From assembly GCA_024195265.1 (NCBI GenBank), contig JAJLRJ010000006.1:31500934-31564933 (forward strand): 64,000 bases of DNA, given 5' to 3'. Origin of the DNA: Dendrophyllia cribrosa (taxonomy: Eukaryota > Cnidaria > Anthozoa > Scleractinia > Dendrophylliidae). Numbering within the stretch: the stretch's first letter is position 1; each line of letters opens with the position of its first letter. A program made the position numbers and the translations under genes. The notes beneath the pieces were generated by a model. That model was given only the letters and a program-made list of their open reading frames with translations, made no database searches and had not been told where the DNA came from. Of the stretch, positions 54,474 to 64,000 are shown one piece after another.

Positions 54474-57400
54474 GTGAGTAAGCGACTTTCTGCTGTGTTA
54501 GTTTAACCTATTCTCGCAAAAAACAACACTTAATCATTTTCATATTTATACTAAAGGTGAATAATTAGGCGGCAGTGATTTGACACTCGACATTTTTTTA
54601 ATTACTTTTTAGCAGTATGGTTAGTCATTTGTTTTGTTTTTACATGAAATTATGTTTGTTTTATTAAAGGGCTCTGCAAGATGAACTTGATATCAGCGAC
54701 GACGAGGACTTCGAATTTGCTGTGCTGAGCGAAAATGTTGTCCGTCTTCGCGCTGTACATGATTCCTTCAAGGCGATGCTGGCAACCTCTGTTGGCGAAT
54801 TACGCCGAGCAGGTCTAAAGATTGACACGTTTGGATTGGATGGAATCGATTCTAGCACAACGCAGCCATCATTGTCCTCCTCGCCACAAAAACCACTTTC
54901 CTGTCCTGTTACGGTTCTGTGCAACGACATACAGTTGGCGATGAGAAAACTCCATTACACTGTCCATCGCGGAGAGGTCTATAAGCAAGTTCCAAAATCA
55001 CAATTCACTTACAGCTACCTTTGTCCCATGAAGACCTTTCTGCATCATCTCATGGGGAACGAGGTCTTTAAAGATCGCCTCGTTCAACACATCCAACGAG
55101 TGCTTCCCATTCTCAGCGAGCCAGAATGCTCGCTTATGCGCCAGTTGAAGATTGACAAAGACCTGGTAGAAGTCCAAGATGGCTGGTTTTGGAGGTTTTC
55201 GTCTGGATCGTTCGTTCAAGGGATTATACCAGAATCACAGGTAAGAATAACTGGCAAGAAAGGATTAATCTATGCGAAAACATCAACTTTGTGCTCGCAA
55301 GTTAACTGTAGTCAACATACAAGTTCACTTGTCGGATCGTACTTAAAGGGACACTGTCACCTATTTTTAGTATCACTTTGAAAAGCCAAAACACATATTT
55401 GTTTCAATGGAAACCTTAAAATAATGGTCCAGTTTTGTTAACAAATACTCTACTAGTGCACAGAAACTAGTATTTGTTATCTTTGGCTGCGGATGGCCAG
55501 GATGGAAATGGATTGCAACTTGAAAAAATTGGCCAATTTTTTCAAGTTCCTCCCAAGCGTCGTGAAAAAATCGCAGAAAAACTTGTTATGGTTTGTTCTT
55601 CCATGAAGAAATCACTTGATATTATCTTCTTGTTGTTCTAAAAGCAATTTTATGATTGAGCAAAGGTACTTTGTCGTATATTTAGTGTGTTTTGACAAAA
55701 ACACAACAAAATCTGCGTGACAATGCCCCTTTAAAGCGATTTAGTAGTGAAATTTCTAGTGAAATATTCTCTTAGAGAAATCTCCTGGTAGTGAAATAGC
55801 CCACTCACAGCCAAGTTCTTACAGTTTTTAAACGGGAATAGTGTGACTTTTCGGAAGTAGGAAAAAAATTGGGAAAGGAAGCTAATGTAAACTCATTTCG
55901 TTTGTAGCTAAGAATGTGAAAAACATTTTCCCGATTCCTTTACAGAAAGGCGTTTCCTCTCCAAGAGCGTTCGTGGATTACGATCACAGAAAAGATCCAG
56001 ACCCCAAATACTTCAAAGACATCCTACGAAACAGCCTATCCGAAGAAGATATCAAGAAGTTCTGTGCAGATTTTGTGGCGTTATTTCGACCCAAACAGCA
56101 CAAGCAGCCAGTTCCGTGCGCAATTGGTGCCGCCGACAGCGGAAAAACAAGCCTGTTTTCACCCGTATTCCAGATTGTGCCAATAAATAGAATAGCACGA
56201 GTTACAAAGCAAAAGAGCTTCAACAAGGCTATGATTGATTCTGCCACCGAAGTCATCTTCCTCGACGAAGCCTTTGTGGGTTTACTTGACGCAGACGATT
56301 GGAAGATCATCTGTCAGGGAGGATTTACATCACACGACGCCAAATGGAAAAAATCCAAAGGTTTTCACTGCCAAGCTAGCATGTACATCACATGTCAGAT
56401 GGATATGGATTTTGGTGCAGAACACAACGATGCAATGAACAGGCGTTTAAACAAATACTATTTTAAGAGTCTAGCGACGGTAGTACCCGAAGCAAACCAG
56501 TGGCTAAGAGAACACGCGATGGACTGTATTGCATGGGCGCAGAAGATAGTCGGTGATGTCGATCGACGCAGTGAAGTCACGATGCCAACCATGCAAGACG
56601 AAGGCCTGACCGACGAAGATTTACAAAGCATCATTGGGGTATCGTTGCTTGAAGAAGAAACTCAAGAATCTCTCCAGCCAGGACCAAGTGAGGAAAATCA
56701 GCTCCAAACGTCCCAGGAATCGGACACAGATGACTGCGAAGAAACTGGTGGGTGCTTCGTAGAACTACGTCGTCAAGTATCAGAAACCAATAGCGAAGGT
56801 TTAAGAGGACGCCAGCTGGCCATAATGTTGAAAACCATGGAAAATATCAATGAAACGAGAACCAAAGCCATGCACGAACGCAGATTGGCAGATCGTCGCG
56901 ACTATCTGGTCAATTTAGGCGTTGTGAATCCATCAGAGGCAGAGGAACAAGTAAAAGATCCCGATGGCCTATTGCCAGCTTATTTAGAACAAAAGAAAGA
57001 AGAAGCCCTTCGCGCGAGGAAAGAAGAACGCGAACTGCAAAAACGGCACGAGGAAGATGAAAAGATCAAAAGGGCGTTTGAGAATCCATGGTTGCAAAAT
57101 TTAGAGAAAGAGATGGCAGAGCATAGTAGAAAGATGGAAGAAACAGACGACGATGAAGAACGAAAGCTGATGAAAAGTCTGCTAGAGGTGAACAGCAACA
57201 AACTTAGAATGTTCCATGATGGCCAAGGAACATTGAGGTTGCCAGGGGCCGTGGAAAGGAGGAAGAGATTCTGTTTAGACAATGAACTGGTCGAGCGGTC
57301 TTGCAGCAACTTAATACGCAACGTATTTTCACCGCTTCCCGTTATAGTCAGCGTAACACGCAGTCAGTTGTTGAAGACTCCGTCAAGAATTGGGCAATAT

Positions 57401-57598
57401 GAATCCGACGACGATGGTGATGACGAGATCTTCCTTACTCCAAAGACGCCATCGTACGTTGCGCAGTACGAAGAGCAACTCCCCTGTCCACCATCGCCTG
57501 CGATGTTGTGCACACCAAGAAAACGATCTCTTTTACAGAGTCAGTCGACGCCCAAGAGGCAAAAGAAACTGACATCGTTCTTTCAGTCACAGCAATAA
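53899..57598 (+). CDS. SF3-like P-loop ATPase with C-terminal PCNA-binding peptide
   Basis: Exons 53899-54473, 54670-55240 and 55946-57598, all GT..AG, give 2799 bp or 932 residues. The N-terminal half is a family I do not recognise (WNWVCEKRDECDLKLSKVKE, LKDHKN). The ATPase has Walker A GAADSGKT (443-450), Walker B VIFLDEAF (485-492), a lysine-rich stretch, a strand ASMYITCQ where SF3 motif C usually ends in Asn, and NRRLNK (about 547-552) as an arginine-finger candidate. A charged coiled coil follows (about 690-820). The protein ends KRQKKLTSFFQSQQ, whose QKKLTSFF (921-928) is a textbook PIP box. Likely a nuclear replication helicase of a mobile or virus-derived element. Intact; intron 2 carries a TTAA MITE. 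Confidence 0.8.
54670..55240 (+). CDS. SF3-like protein exon 2
   Basis: The acceptor TTTATTAAAG precedes ALQDELDISDDEDFEFAVLS. Contains LCNDIQLAMRKLHYTVHRGE and YLCPMKTFLHHLMGNEVF and ends GIIPESQ at CAG|GTAAGA, phase 0. No recognised domain. Confidence 0.85.
55347..55730. mobile_element. TTAA-flanked MITE in intron 2 of the ATPase gene
   Basis: TTAA at 55343-55346 and 55731-55734; inverted ends AGGGACACTGTCACC / cgTGACAATGCCCCT. It is 384 bp and non-coding. Confidence 0.82.
55946..57598 (+). CDS. SF3-like protein exon 3: ATPase core and PIP box
   Basis: The acceptor CCTTTACAG precedes KGVSSPRAFVDYDHRKDPDP in phase 0. Holds Walker A, Walker B, the sensor strand, the coiled coil and the terminal PIP box, then TAA at 57596. 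Unbroken 550-codon frame, strong sign of recent constraint. Confidence 0.9.
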   Translation, partial: KGVSSPRAFVDYDHRKDPDPKYFKDILRNSLSEEDIKKFCADFVALFRPKQHKQPVPCAIGAADSGKTSLFSPVFQIVPINRIARVTKQKSFNKAMIDSATEVIFLDEAFVGLLDADDWKIICQGGFTSHDAKWKKSKGFHCQASMYITCQMDMDFGAEHNDAMNRRLNKYYFKSLATVVPEANQWLREHAMDCIAWAQKIVGDVDRRSEVTMPTMQDEGLTDEDLQSIIGVSLLEEETQESLQPGPSEENQLQTSQESDTDDCEETGGCFVELRRQVSETNSEGLRGRQLAIMLKTMENINETRTKAMHERRLADRRDYLVNLGVVNPSEAEEQVKDPDGLLPAYLEQKKEEALRARKEERELQKRHEEDEKIKRAFENPWLQNLEKEMAEHSRKMEETDDDEERKLMKSLLEVNSNKLRMFHDGQGTLRLPGAVERRKRFCLDNELVERSCSNLIRNVFSPLPVIVSVTRSQLLKTPSRIGQYESDDDGDDEIFLTPKTPSYVAQYEEQLPCPPSPAMLCTPRKRSLLQSQSTPKRQKKLTSFFQSQQ

Positions 57599-57805
57599 TT
57601 ATTTGCAGTTGTGATAAGTAATGCAGCCAGTCGTTCTATTTTCGCCACTAAGTAGTTTACCAGTAGACGATAGAAATAACAGTTCTATTGAACGAATGTA
57701 CCAATTGCTCTAAATTAGAAGTGCATATTAAAGATTTCCTGTTTCCATATATTGTGCGTGATTTGCTTCTGCAAATGAAATATATATTTGATCGGTTTTT
57801 AGAGT

Positions 57806-57829
57806 GGGGGGGGGGGGGGGGGGGGGGGG
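57806..57829. repeat. 24-G homopolymer between convergent genes
   Basis: A pure G run in the 250-bp gap between the two stop codons. Confidence 0.95.
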
Positions 57830-57831
57830 CG

Positions 57832-57837
57832 TTTATT
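57832..57837 (-). terminator. AATAAA poly(A) signal for the recombinase gene
   Basis: TTTATT on the plus strand, 10 bp beyond the recombinase stop codon, next to the G/C run. Confidence 0.5.
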
Positions 57838-57847
57838 CGATAACAAG

Positions 57848-59590
57848 CTAAATGGCTTTCCAGTTGGAAAAAAACTTCATTTCAGCCCTTTTTTTCAAAG
57901 AATCGGCCATCCTTCCTTTCTGAAATTTCAAATCAGGGTCTCTCAAAATAGCCGTCCACTGTCCAAAACCGTGCTTATTTACCCCCTGCTTCAGAAAATC
58001 GTCCTCTTCAGCTGTGAATTTCAATACCCCACGAATTTTTCTACGGACGCACAAATGCTCCGTTGGTGGGACTTTTTCTTCCGGGGGCGAGCTTTTCTCC
58101 TGTTCGGTTACAACTGAACGTGAAGCTGAACTTGAACTTGAACTTGAAGCGCGAAACCTCGAGTTAACGTCCTCATCCACTTCCGATCCTTTGGTACCTT
58201 GTAACTTTTGTAGACACTCGTGGGCCTTCACGGCAACTTCGCGCGATCTCTGCTTTTGATAGTGAACTTTGGCAACAGCAGAGCTGTGTTTTTGGTCTTC
58301 TGACAAAATTCTTTGCTCTTTGCTAGTGAGCAGGTTTAGGCTTTGCGTTTCGACAATTTGACGATAACGTGTGGGATGAACGTATTTTCCAATTGCGTCA
58401 AAGACCAATTTGCTCATGACGTCGCCCAATTTGCTGTGTTGGCCTCCATTTCTCGTGACCAAAACAAAGTCGCACTGGGGTTTTAGCATGGGTCTTACGA
58501 AAGTGATGTACCCATCGAGTACTTGCATGCTTGTATCGGTCAGAATGAACGAGTCAAATCCGTACTTGCCGGCGGTCTTGAACGTTTTCTGATCGATGAA
58601 TCCTCCATTTTCCTTCGCTGCACTAACCATGTCGACTGTCAGGTACTGATAAGTCATAGGGCGCGATCCTTTCACCTTAATGAAAAGATACACGGCTACA
58701 AATTTTGTCGCAAATGTTAGGTCCGATGGGTTGACTTGCCCCGGACTTGTTTTACACATCTTGACGGTATTTTCGTAGCGGGGCAAATGAAAGGTTACAA
58801 CTTGCAACAATTCCTCCATCGTTGCCCAGTGCCCTCTTGCTTCTAGCGTTTCGATGTCTAGATCATGTGTCCACTGCAATCTCATCATTTTTGCCACTGT
58901 CCTGCGCGCTCTTTTCAGGTACAACTCTGTCGCGGATAATTTTCGAAGAACTGCATCTGATGCGCCATTAATTTTTCTGAAATCGATTAATTCAGAAAGA
59001 GCATCTATGTAGCCCAATCGTCCACCATGGCCGAGCTTGCATTCTTCTTGCAGATAGTCAATGAACTTGAACAACAGATTTGGGGAACACAGGCTGAAGT
59101 CCATCACCTCGAAGGTCAACTCATCCTCGTCTTCGCAGCAAAACTTGAGAAATTTAAAGCATCTATTCACAATCTGTTGAGCTGGACGATCTTTCTTGTA
59201 ACCACCGCCACTTCCAGTCAACCAATTTGTGAATGTTTCGCCAATTTGACCAGAGACTGTAAATGAAGGAATTAATGCTCTGACGGATTGTTTCGCCGTT
59301 ACGCGCGATACGTCGTCATCTTTGTCTGTTACCGATAAGTTCTTTGGCACTTGCACCGACGAGCTTTTCGCTTCTTGTAGATCGGGTTTTTGGTCAAAAT
59401 AAAAGAACCATCTGTGCTTGTTATTCACGTGTTTCCTACAGCCACGTTGACTTTGAAATCCTTCGTGTTCACAAACTTCTAGTGGACAGTGATACAAACG
59501 ATCTGTTTCGTCTTTTTCCAAGTGAAGCCGTTTTGGTTTGGGCAATGCGCCATCAAAATTAGACCAGTCAATCTTACTCTTCTTACTCAT
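57848..59590 (-). CDS. Crypton-like tyrosine recombinase with C2H2 finger and Myb domain
   Basis: A single 580-codon exon. Residues 35-59 form a C2H2 finger (C35, C40, H54, H59; ligand spacing C-x4-C-x13-H-x4-H). A core-binding region (about 105-235) precedes the catalytic domain: R310 in KGSRPMTYQYL, a lysine in KTFKTAGKYGF (about 335-345), H405-x-x-R408 in YVHPTRYRQIVETQS, H435 in QKHSSAVA and nucleophile Y444 in KVHYQK. H435 to Y444 has the standard 9-residue spacing. A serine-rich linker leads to a Myb/SANT domain (about 523-570, FTAEEDDFLKQGVNKHGFGQW) of telobox type. All catalytic residues seem present, so it may be active. It converges on the ATPase gene with 249 bp between stops. Confidence 0.85.
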   Translation of the reverse strand: MSKKSKIDWSNFDGALPKPKRLHLEKDETDRLYHCPLEVCEHEGFQSQRGCRKHVNNKHRWFFYFDQKPDLQEAKSSSVQVPKNLSVTDKDDDVSRVTAKQSVRALIPSFTVSGQIGETFTNWLTGSGGGYKKDRPAQQIVNRCFKFLKFCCEDEDELTFEVMDFSLCSPNLLFKFIDYLQEECKLGHGGRLGYIDALSELIDFRKINGASDAVLRKLSATELYLKRARRTVAKMMRLQWTHDLDIETLEARGHWATMEELLQVVTFHLPRYENTVKMCKTSPGQVNPSDLTFATKFVAVYLFIKVKGSRPMTYQYLTVDMVSAAKENGGFIDQKTFKTAGKYGFDSFILTDTSMQVLDGYITFVRPMLKPQCDFVLVTRNGGQHSKLGDVMSKLVFDAIGKYVHPTRYRQIVETQSLNLLTSKEQRILSEDQKHSSAVAKVHYQKQRSREVAVKAHECLQKLQGTKGSEVDEDVNSRFRASSSSSSSASRSVVTEQEKSSPPEEKVPPTEHLCVRRKIRGVLKFTAEEDDFLKQGVNKHGFGQWTAILRDPDLKFQKGRMADSLKKRAEMKFFSNWKAI

Positions 59591-59671
59591 GTTTCAAGTA
59601 GATTAACGTTTGAGTAGCGCGCACGTTTGTTTAAATCAACTGTGAACAATGAAGTCATCATGCATGTTCAA

Positions 59672-59800
59672 ACTTGTCACAACTTGCCCCTACTTGCCCA
59701 TGCATGCTCATGCTTGCCCATGTTTGTCTATGCGTGCCCATGCTTGCCATAACTTGCCTCTACTTGCCCATGCTTGCCACAAATTGCCCATGCTTGCGCG
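59672..59800. repeat. 10-12-bp minisatellite (CTTGCCCATG)n
   Basis: About a dozen degenerate units (ACTTGCCCATG, GCTTGCCATA, GCTTGCCACA) just upstream of the recombinase start. Confidence 0.88.
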
Positions 59801-60009
59801 CCGTTATCACCATTATACAAATTTACAGTGGGGAGATACTTAAAATTGTGCTTTTTCACGATTTTTCCTAACAATACGTACTTAACTAACATTTTTCTCA
59901 AGTGCACGTGACAAGACATGTGACTGGTAACAAACGTTATTCCCGCAATCACTTATATTCAAAAGCATCCTTCCTTTAAGATGGAATAACTGAATGAAAT
60001 GAAATAAAA

Positions 60010-60430
60010 AAAAAAGGAACAGAAATGGTGAAGAGGAACTACTTTACGTAAAAAGGAACTATTTTACGTAAATAGGAACTAATTTAAGTAAATCGGAACA
60101 GGTAATTAGGAACAAATGTTCCACATTCCCGCAAAAAGGAACAGCTCCAGTAGAAAGGAACTCATTAATAGGACCAATCAGTTCCCTAATAGAGTGAAAA
60201 GGAACAGGTTGTCAAAAGAGGAACAAAAATGTTAGGAACACTTGTTCCTAAGCCGCCCATTTAGGAACAATACGTTCCACCCGCAGGTTAAAATTCGGAA
60301 CAAAAGGTTCTCTTTTAGTTCCACATGAACATTTTGTTCCTATTTAATATCAAATTTTGTTCCTATATAGCCTAAAAGGAACACGCCAATATGGAACAAT
60401 TGGTTCCACGTTTTATCACATAGGAACGTT
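60010..60430. repeat. GGAAC/GTTCC-rich stretch
   Basis: More than 25 GGAAC or GTTCC pentamers, often as AAAAGGAAC or GGAACTA(C/T)TTTACGTAAA, at irregular 10-25 bp spacing. Not coding. Confidence 0.8.
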
Positions 60431-61175
60431 CCAAAATCAAATATCGGAACAGCAGGAAAAAACGAAAATCTCTTAAAAAGTATTTTAGATAATAAAGAAG
60501 ACCACGAAATAGGGTACAAAGAATCTCTGTGTGGTATGCATACAACAGCCAAAATTTGGTTGAAGTAATCAAACTAAAACTTTCTAAAACGTACGAGTAA
60601 CAAATTTAGGGAAACGTATAAGATCGTTTCCCAAAATTTAAGTTCCCTATTTTTAAAGCCTTAAAATAATACTAACTACTGCGAAAATCTTTCCTAAACT
60701 ATGTCTCTTGGTTGTTTTATGGAGCTCAATGCCAAAAAATACATTTTCCGATTTTTTGCTAAAAAATACAACTTAATCTGGATGTTTTTGCTCAAAAGCG
60801 ATCCTCTTAAGAGGAACAGCGATGAAAAGGAACACTTGTTCCTATAGTAAGAGATGTTGCCCATAAATTTAGAAAAGCAAAACAAGAGTTAACCCAGAAA
60901 GATCTTGTTCCATGAGGCACAATTGAGTTTTGTCTCCGGCATTTCCGTTATTTCCTTCCAATTTATACGATTGTGTAGATCAGGTCAATTTTACTAAGAT
61001 AGAAATCACAGCAAAAAGGAAAAAGAAGTCACGCCGAGTAAAAGCAGCGAAAAGTTAAATCAACTTAAACAAGCTCCAAGCTCTGTTCCCCGCTGTTTCC
61101 GTTGTACCCATTGCACTAACCAAAAACTGCATTTTCAGTTAGATCCCACTCATGTGGTCAAAAGATCTTCAGTAT
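60430..61175. other. AT-rich stretch, no gene seen
   Basis: Non-coding. Near 61070-61175 it has a diverged copy of the outer-arm sequence of the neighbouring foldback element (AAGCTCC, CATTTTCAGT, GGTCAAAAGATC). Confidence 0.5.
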
Positions 61176-61179
61176 AATG

Positions 61180-61624
61180 AAAAAAAAGGAATATCAACTT
61201 AAACAAGCTCCAAGTAAAGTTCTCCGCTCTTTCCAATGTATCCATCACAAGAATTGCATTTTCAGTCACATCTCAGTAGTCAAAAGATCTCAAGGTATAA
61301 TGGGGGTAGGGGAGAAAGCAGAGAAACAACTTACAGTGCATCAGATCTGCTTCAAAGAATATAATAACATCCATAGTATAATGGGGATAGAGGAGAAAGC
61401 GGGGAACGAACTTACAGTGCATCAGATCTGCTTCAAGGAATATAATAACATCCATAGTATAATGGGGATAGAGGAGAAAGCGGGGAACGAACTTACAGTG
61501 CATCAGATCTGCTTCAAGGAATATAATAATATCCATAGTATAATGGAGATAAAGGAGAAAGCGGGGAAAGAACTTACAGTACTATATCTACTACTACTAC
61601 TACTACTTCTACTACTACTACTAC

Positions 61625-61700
<76 letters not shown>

Positions 61701-62128
61701 GAGTAGTAGTAGTAGTAGTAGATATAGTACTGTAAGTTCTTTCCCCGCTTTCTCCTTTATCTCCATTATACTATGGATATTATTATATTTCTTGAAACAG
61801 ATCTGATGCACTGTAAGTTCGTTCCCCGCTTTCTCCTCTATCCCCATTATACTATGGATATTATTATATTCCTTGAAGCAGATCTGATGCACTGTAAGTT
61901 AGTTCCCCGCTTTCTCCCCTATCCCCATTATACTATGGATATTATTATATTCCTTGAAGCAGATCTGATGCACTGTAAGTTGTTTCTCCGCTTTCTCCCC
62001 TACCCCCATTATACCTTGAGATCTTTTGACTACTGAGATGTGACTGAAAATGCAATTCTTGTGATGGATACATTGGAAAGAGCGGGGAACTTTACTTGGA
62101 GCTTGTTTAAGTTGATATTCCTTTTTAT
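61180..62128. mobile_element. Foldback element with arms of 81-bp tandem repeats
   Basis: The left arm has a unique outer part (GGAATATCAACTTAAACAAG) then about four 81-bp units (CTTACAGTGCATCAGATCTG to GGAGAAAGCGGGGAACGAA). The core is a (TAC)n/(TA)n tract (61585-61725), and the right arm repeats the whole in reverse. The arms are almost identical over about 430 bp. Frames reading KEYNNIHSIMGIEEKAG are repeat artefacts. Confidence 0.88.
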
Positions 62129-62129
62129 T

Positions 62130-63000
62130 GCTTTTATCCAGTGTGACAGTTCCATTATACTTCACATTTTTTTATCACTGAGATTTCACTGAAAGTTCAC
62201 ATTTTTCCTAAGTATCAAAGATAAAGCGGACTTAACGGAGAAGTACTCTTGCCGTCCAATTGGAAGAAACACTAGCATTGTCGAAGGTGATATTCCATTC
62301 ATTTAAGTTTTGTCTTAGTGTGATGGATATGACGGATACACCGGGGACAGCTATCCGAAAGCAGTTGTGCTGCAGAAAGCAAAACTCTTGCCATGCCACT
62401 TAGCTTATAGATATTTCAAAAGTAACCCTAAGGGTTTCGTTGATTCTGTAATCGCTCGTTCGCTGCAAAACTATTCACACTGACATGCTTCTTATGTCGG
62501 TATTTGTGTTGTTTCTGCTGTAATATTTTTCTCAGATACTTTATTAGACTCAGTTTTGCCAAGTAGAAGTTATCCACATGGCATACCAACCGAAAACCAC
62601 GCATTTTTTTTCTGCATTGTAAAAAAAACACTAAATAGCTTATAAAACAATAAGCAACTTTCTCTCCGCGATAATTAAACATCTACAAACTCCTTGGCAT
62701 TGTTATCTTCTTATGTTGATTACACAAAGAATGCCTATACTTGACTACACTTGGAGCACAAAGAGAAAACAAAATTTTCAAAAAACAAGTGGCAATAATA
62801 CATCTGATTAATACCTCATTGTCCACTGTTTGTGAATTTTCCACAAAACTATGTTTGCGTTGGCCAAAACTTGACGAAAAACAATGGGATTACATTGATT
62901 ATGTAATAACTGTAAACGTCCGGACATTTTTGCACTATGGCGGCTTTTTTTCGCAAATAAAATACCACGTTGAGGAACCGTGACAATCTAGCTACCATGC
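62130..63000. other. Upstream region of the second ATPase-like gene, no gene seen
   Basis: AT-rich with short frames only. Confidence 0.5.
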
Positions 63001-63007
63001 TATAAAA
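63001..63007 (+). promoter_or_regulatory. TATA box candidate
   Basis: TATAAAA 43 bp upstream of the ATG at 63044; a transcription start about 30 bp downstream would leave a very short leader. Confidence 0.45.
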
Positions 63008-63043
63008 AAGGATTGAAAAACCACTTCGTTCTAATTTCCCTCG

Positions 63044-64000
63044 ATGACAGCCATGGCCACAGCACCAGCACGGCAGCTCAATAACAAGGTATGTTCTAGA
63101 TTGGATATTTCTTCTTGGTAGCTTAAAAAGATGCTCTCAGTTCTTTTATGATGTTGAACGAATTTGTAAAGTTCTGCTTAAAACGACATATATCAAGAAT
63201 GAAATTGCTAAATAGCTCAAGCCCTTTTTTTACCAGTTAATCTAAGTTGCAGTGTAGTTTGTGATATGAAAAACCTGAAGATTTATATCCTACAAGATTA
63301 CTGCGCCAATTTTGATCACAGTCTGTGCTGATTTGTTCCTGTTTACCTTTTTGACATTTTAGGGAATTAGAAGCGCCCTGCTTAGCAAGGTCTTGCCAGC
63401 TGTCCAAGGAACTTGTTCTCTCCTATCAGCAAAATTATCTTACAGCAAACATGAAGGAAGGTCTTGTGAAGATCTGTGGCTAAACATATGCCAGAAGCGA
63501 GACGAATGTGACGAAAAGATAAGAAAAATGAAAGGAGTGGCATTTTTCTTCTCTTCTGTCGCCGCCTTAGAGAGACGAAGTAAAGAGAAAAAGGAAAACG
63601 CAAACAACCAAGAACAAGAGGACGACCAGAACGATGAATTGCAAGAAAAGTACTGGCCAGCAATAACCTACTGGATTGCAATTCAGTCCTCCAACGGCAT
63701 GCAAGTGTCAACGGTGCCGTTGCATTCAGCCTTATTACAAACAGGCATGGAAGTTACAGCAAAAGCCCTGCCAGCCCTCAAAAGGGGAAATGAAGAGAAC
63801 TCGTGCGCACCATTGTGCACCACGTTAAAGGATCACAAAAACCACTTTATGCAGACCAAAGTGGACAAGTCATTTTCCCATACTCTTCAGCTGCTACAAG
63901 ATCAACTGATAGAGGAGCCCTTGGAATCACTTCACGCGACTGAGCATGTTGTCAGGTTACAAGTTGTTTCTAGCTCGTTTACTGCAAAGCTCCGAAAGAC
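63044..64000 (+). CDS. Paralogue of the SF3-like protein, N-terminal part, runs off window
   Basis: Exon 1 63044-63088 (MTAMATAPARQLNNK, donor AAG|GTATGT) and exon 2 from 63363 (acceptor TGACATTTTAG, then GIRSALLSKVLPAVQG) to the window end, without a stop. It aligns with the N-terminal half of the protein at 53.9-57.6 kb: LWLNICQKRDECDEKIRKMK against WNWVCEKRDECDLKLSKVKE, then FFFSSVA, YWPAITYWIAIQSSNG, LKDHKN. The intron after the LKDHKN block in the first gene is absent here, while this copy has an extra early intron. The ATPase part would lie beyond 64000. Confidence 0.78.

Noticed and set aside
56980..57321. Serine-rich antisense frame
   Set aside because: Shadow of the acidic/lysine-rich coiled coil of the ATPase gene.
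61177..61806. 209-codon frame with KEYNNIHSIMGIEEKAG repeats
   Set aside because: Runs through foldback arm repeats and (TA)n; both strands give mirror frames.
1..64000. tRNA and rRNA genes
   Set aside because: No cloverleaf A/B boxes or rRNA-like conserved blocks recognised on reading; a tRNAscan/Rfam run would be decisive.

Overview
This is a eukaryotic nuclear window. The coding genes contain introns with GT..AG junctions, the DNA is AT-rich, and most of the window is mobile-element sequence. A TRAF family gene, a Penelope retroelement with a GIY-YIG domain, a BEL-like gag, CR1/Jockey-like LINE fragments and many TTAA-, TA- and hAT-type elements fit an anthozoan cnidarian (stony coral or sea anemone). 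That placement is inference from gene content, not a search.

Left and centre (1-37.4 kb). The main host gene is a complete TRAF-type adaptor on the minus strand. I assembled it from seven exons with consistent splice sites and phases: RING at 37.2-37.4 kb, RING end at 25.3 kb, TRAF zinc fingers at 23.8, 23.2, 19.6 and 18.1 kb, and coiled coil plus MATH domain at 2.4-3.2 kb. The product is 469 residues. Its introns are packed with transposons. The last intron holds a 12.7-kb Tc1/mariner-like element (3551-16267) with long inverted ends and two inward-facing genes: a broken DD38E transposase and a broken PB1 plus zinc-knuckle protein. That element is itself split by about 9.8 kb of nested sequence (LINE, MITEs, hAT-like element). 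Other introns hold an inverted Penelope pair (20.4-22.5 kb), hAT-like, Harbinger-like and mariner-like MITEs, a BEL-type gag remnant and a LINE reverse transcriptase piece.

Middle (37.4-53.4 kb). A 4.7-kb TTAA-flanked element contains a second inverted Penelope pair and a MITE. A 2.2-kb TTAA element follows, then two long near-perfect palindromes. A second TRAF coiled-coil/MATH exon (48.3-49.1 kb) with flanking intron DNA duplicated from the first locus is probably a partial gene copy. Microsatellites and a large foldback element with 82-bp repeat arms end this stretch.

Right (53.9-64 kb). Two intact convergent genes stand out. One is a three-exon, 932-residue protein with an SF3-like P-loop ATPase and a C-terminal PCNA-binding peptide. 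The other is a 580-residue Crypton-like tyrosine recombinase with an N-terminal C2H2 finger and a C-terminal Myb/SANT domain. A diverged paralogue of the ATPase protein starts at 63.0 kb and runs off the window. I propose the pair is a replication-linked tyrosine-recombinase element, or a domesticated derivative. It is the best candidate here for an undescribed system. A second large foldback element with 81-bp repeat arms (61.2-62.1 kb) lies between the two paralogues.
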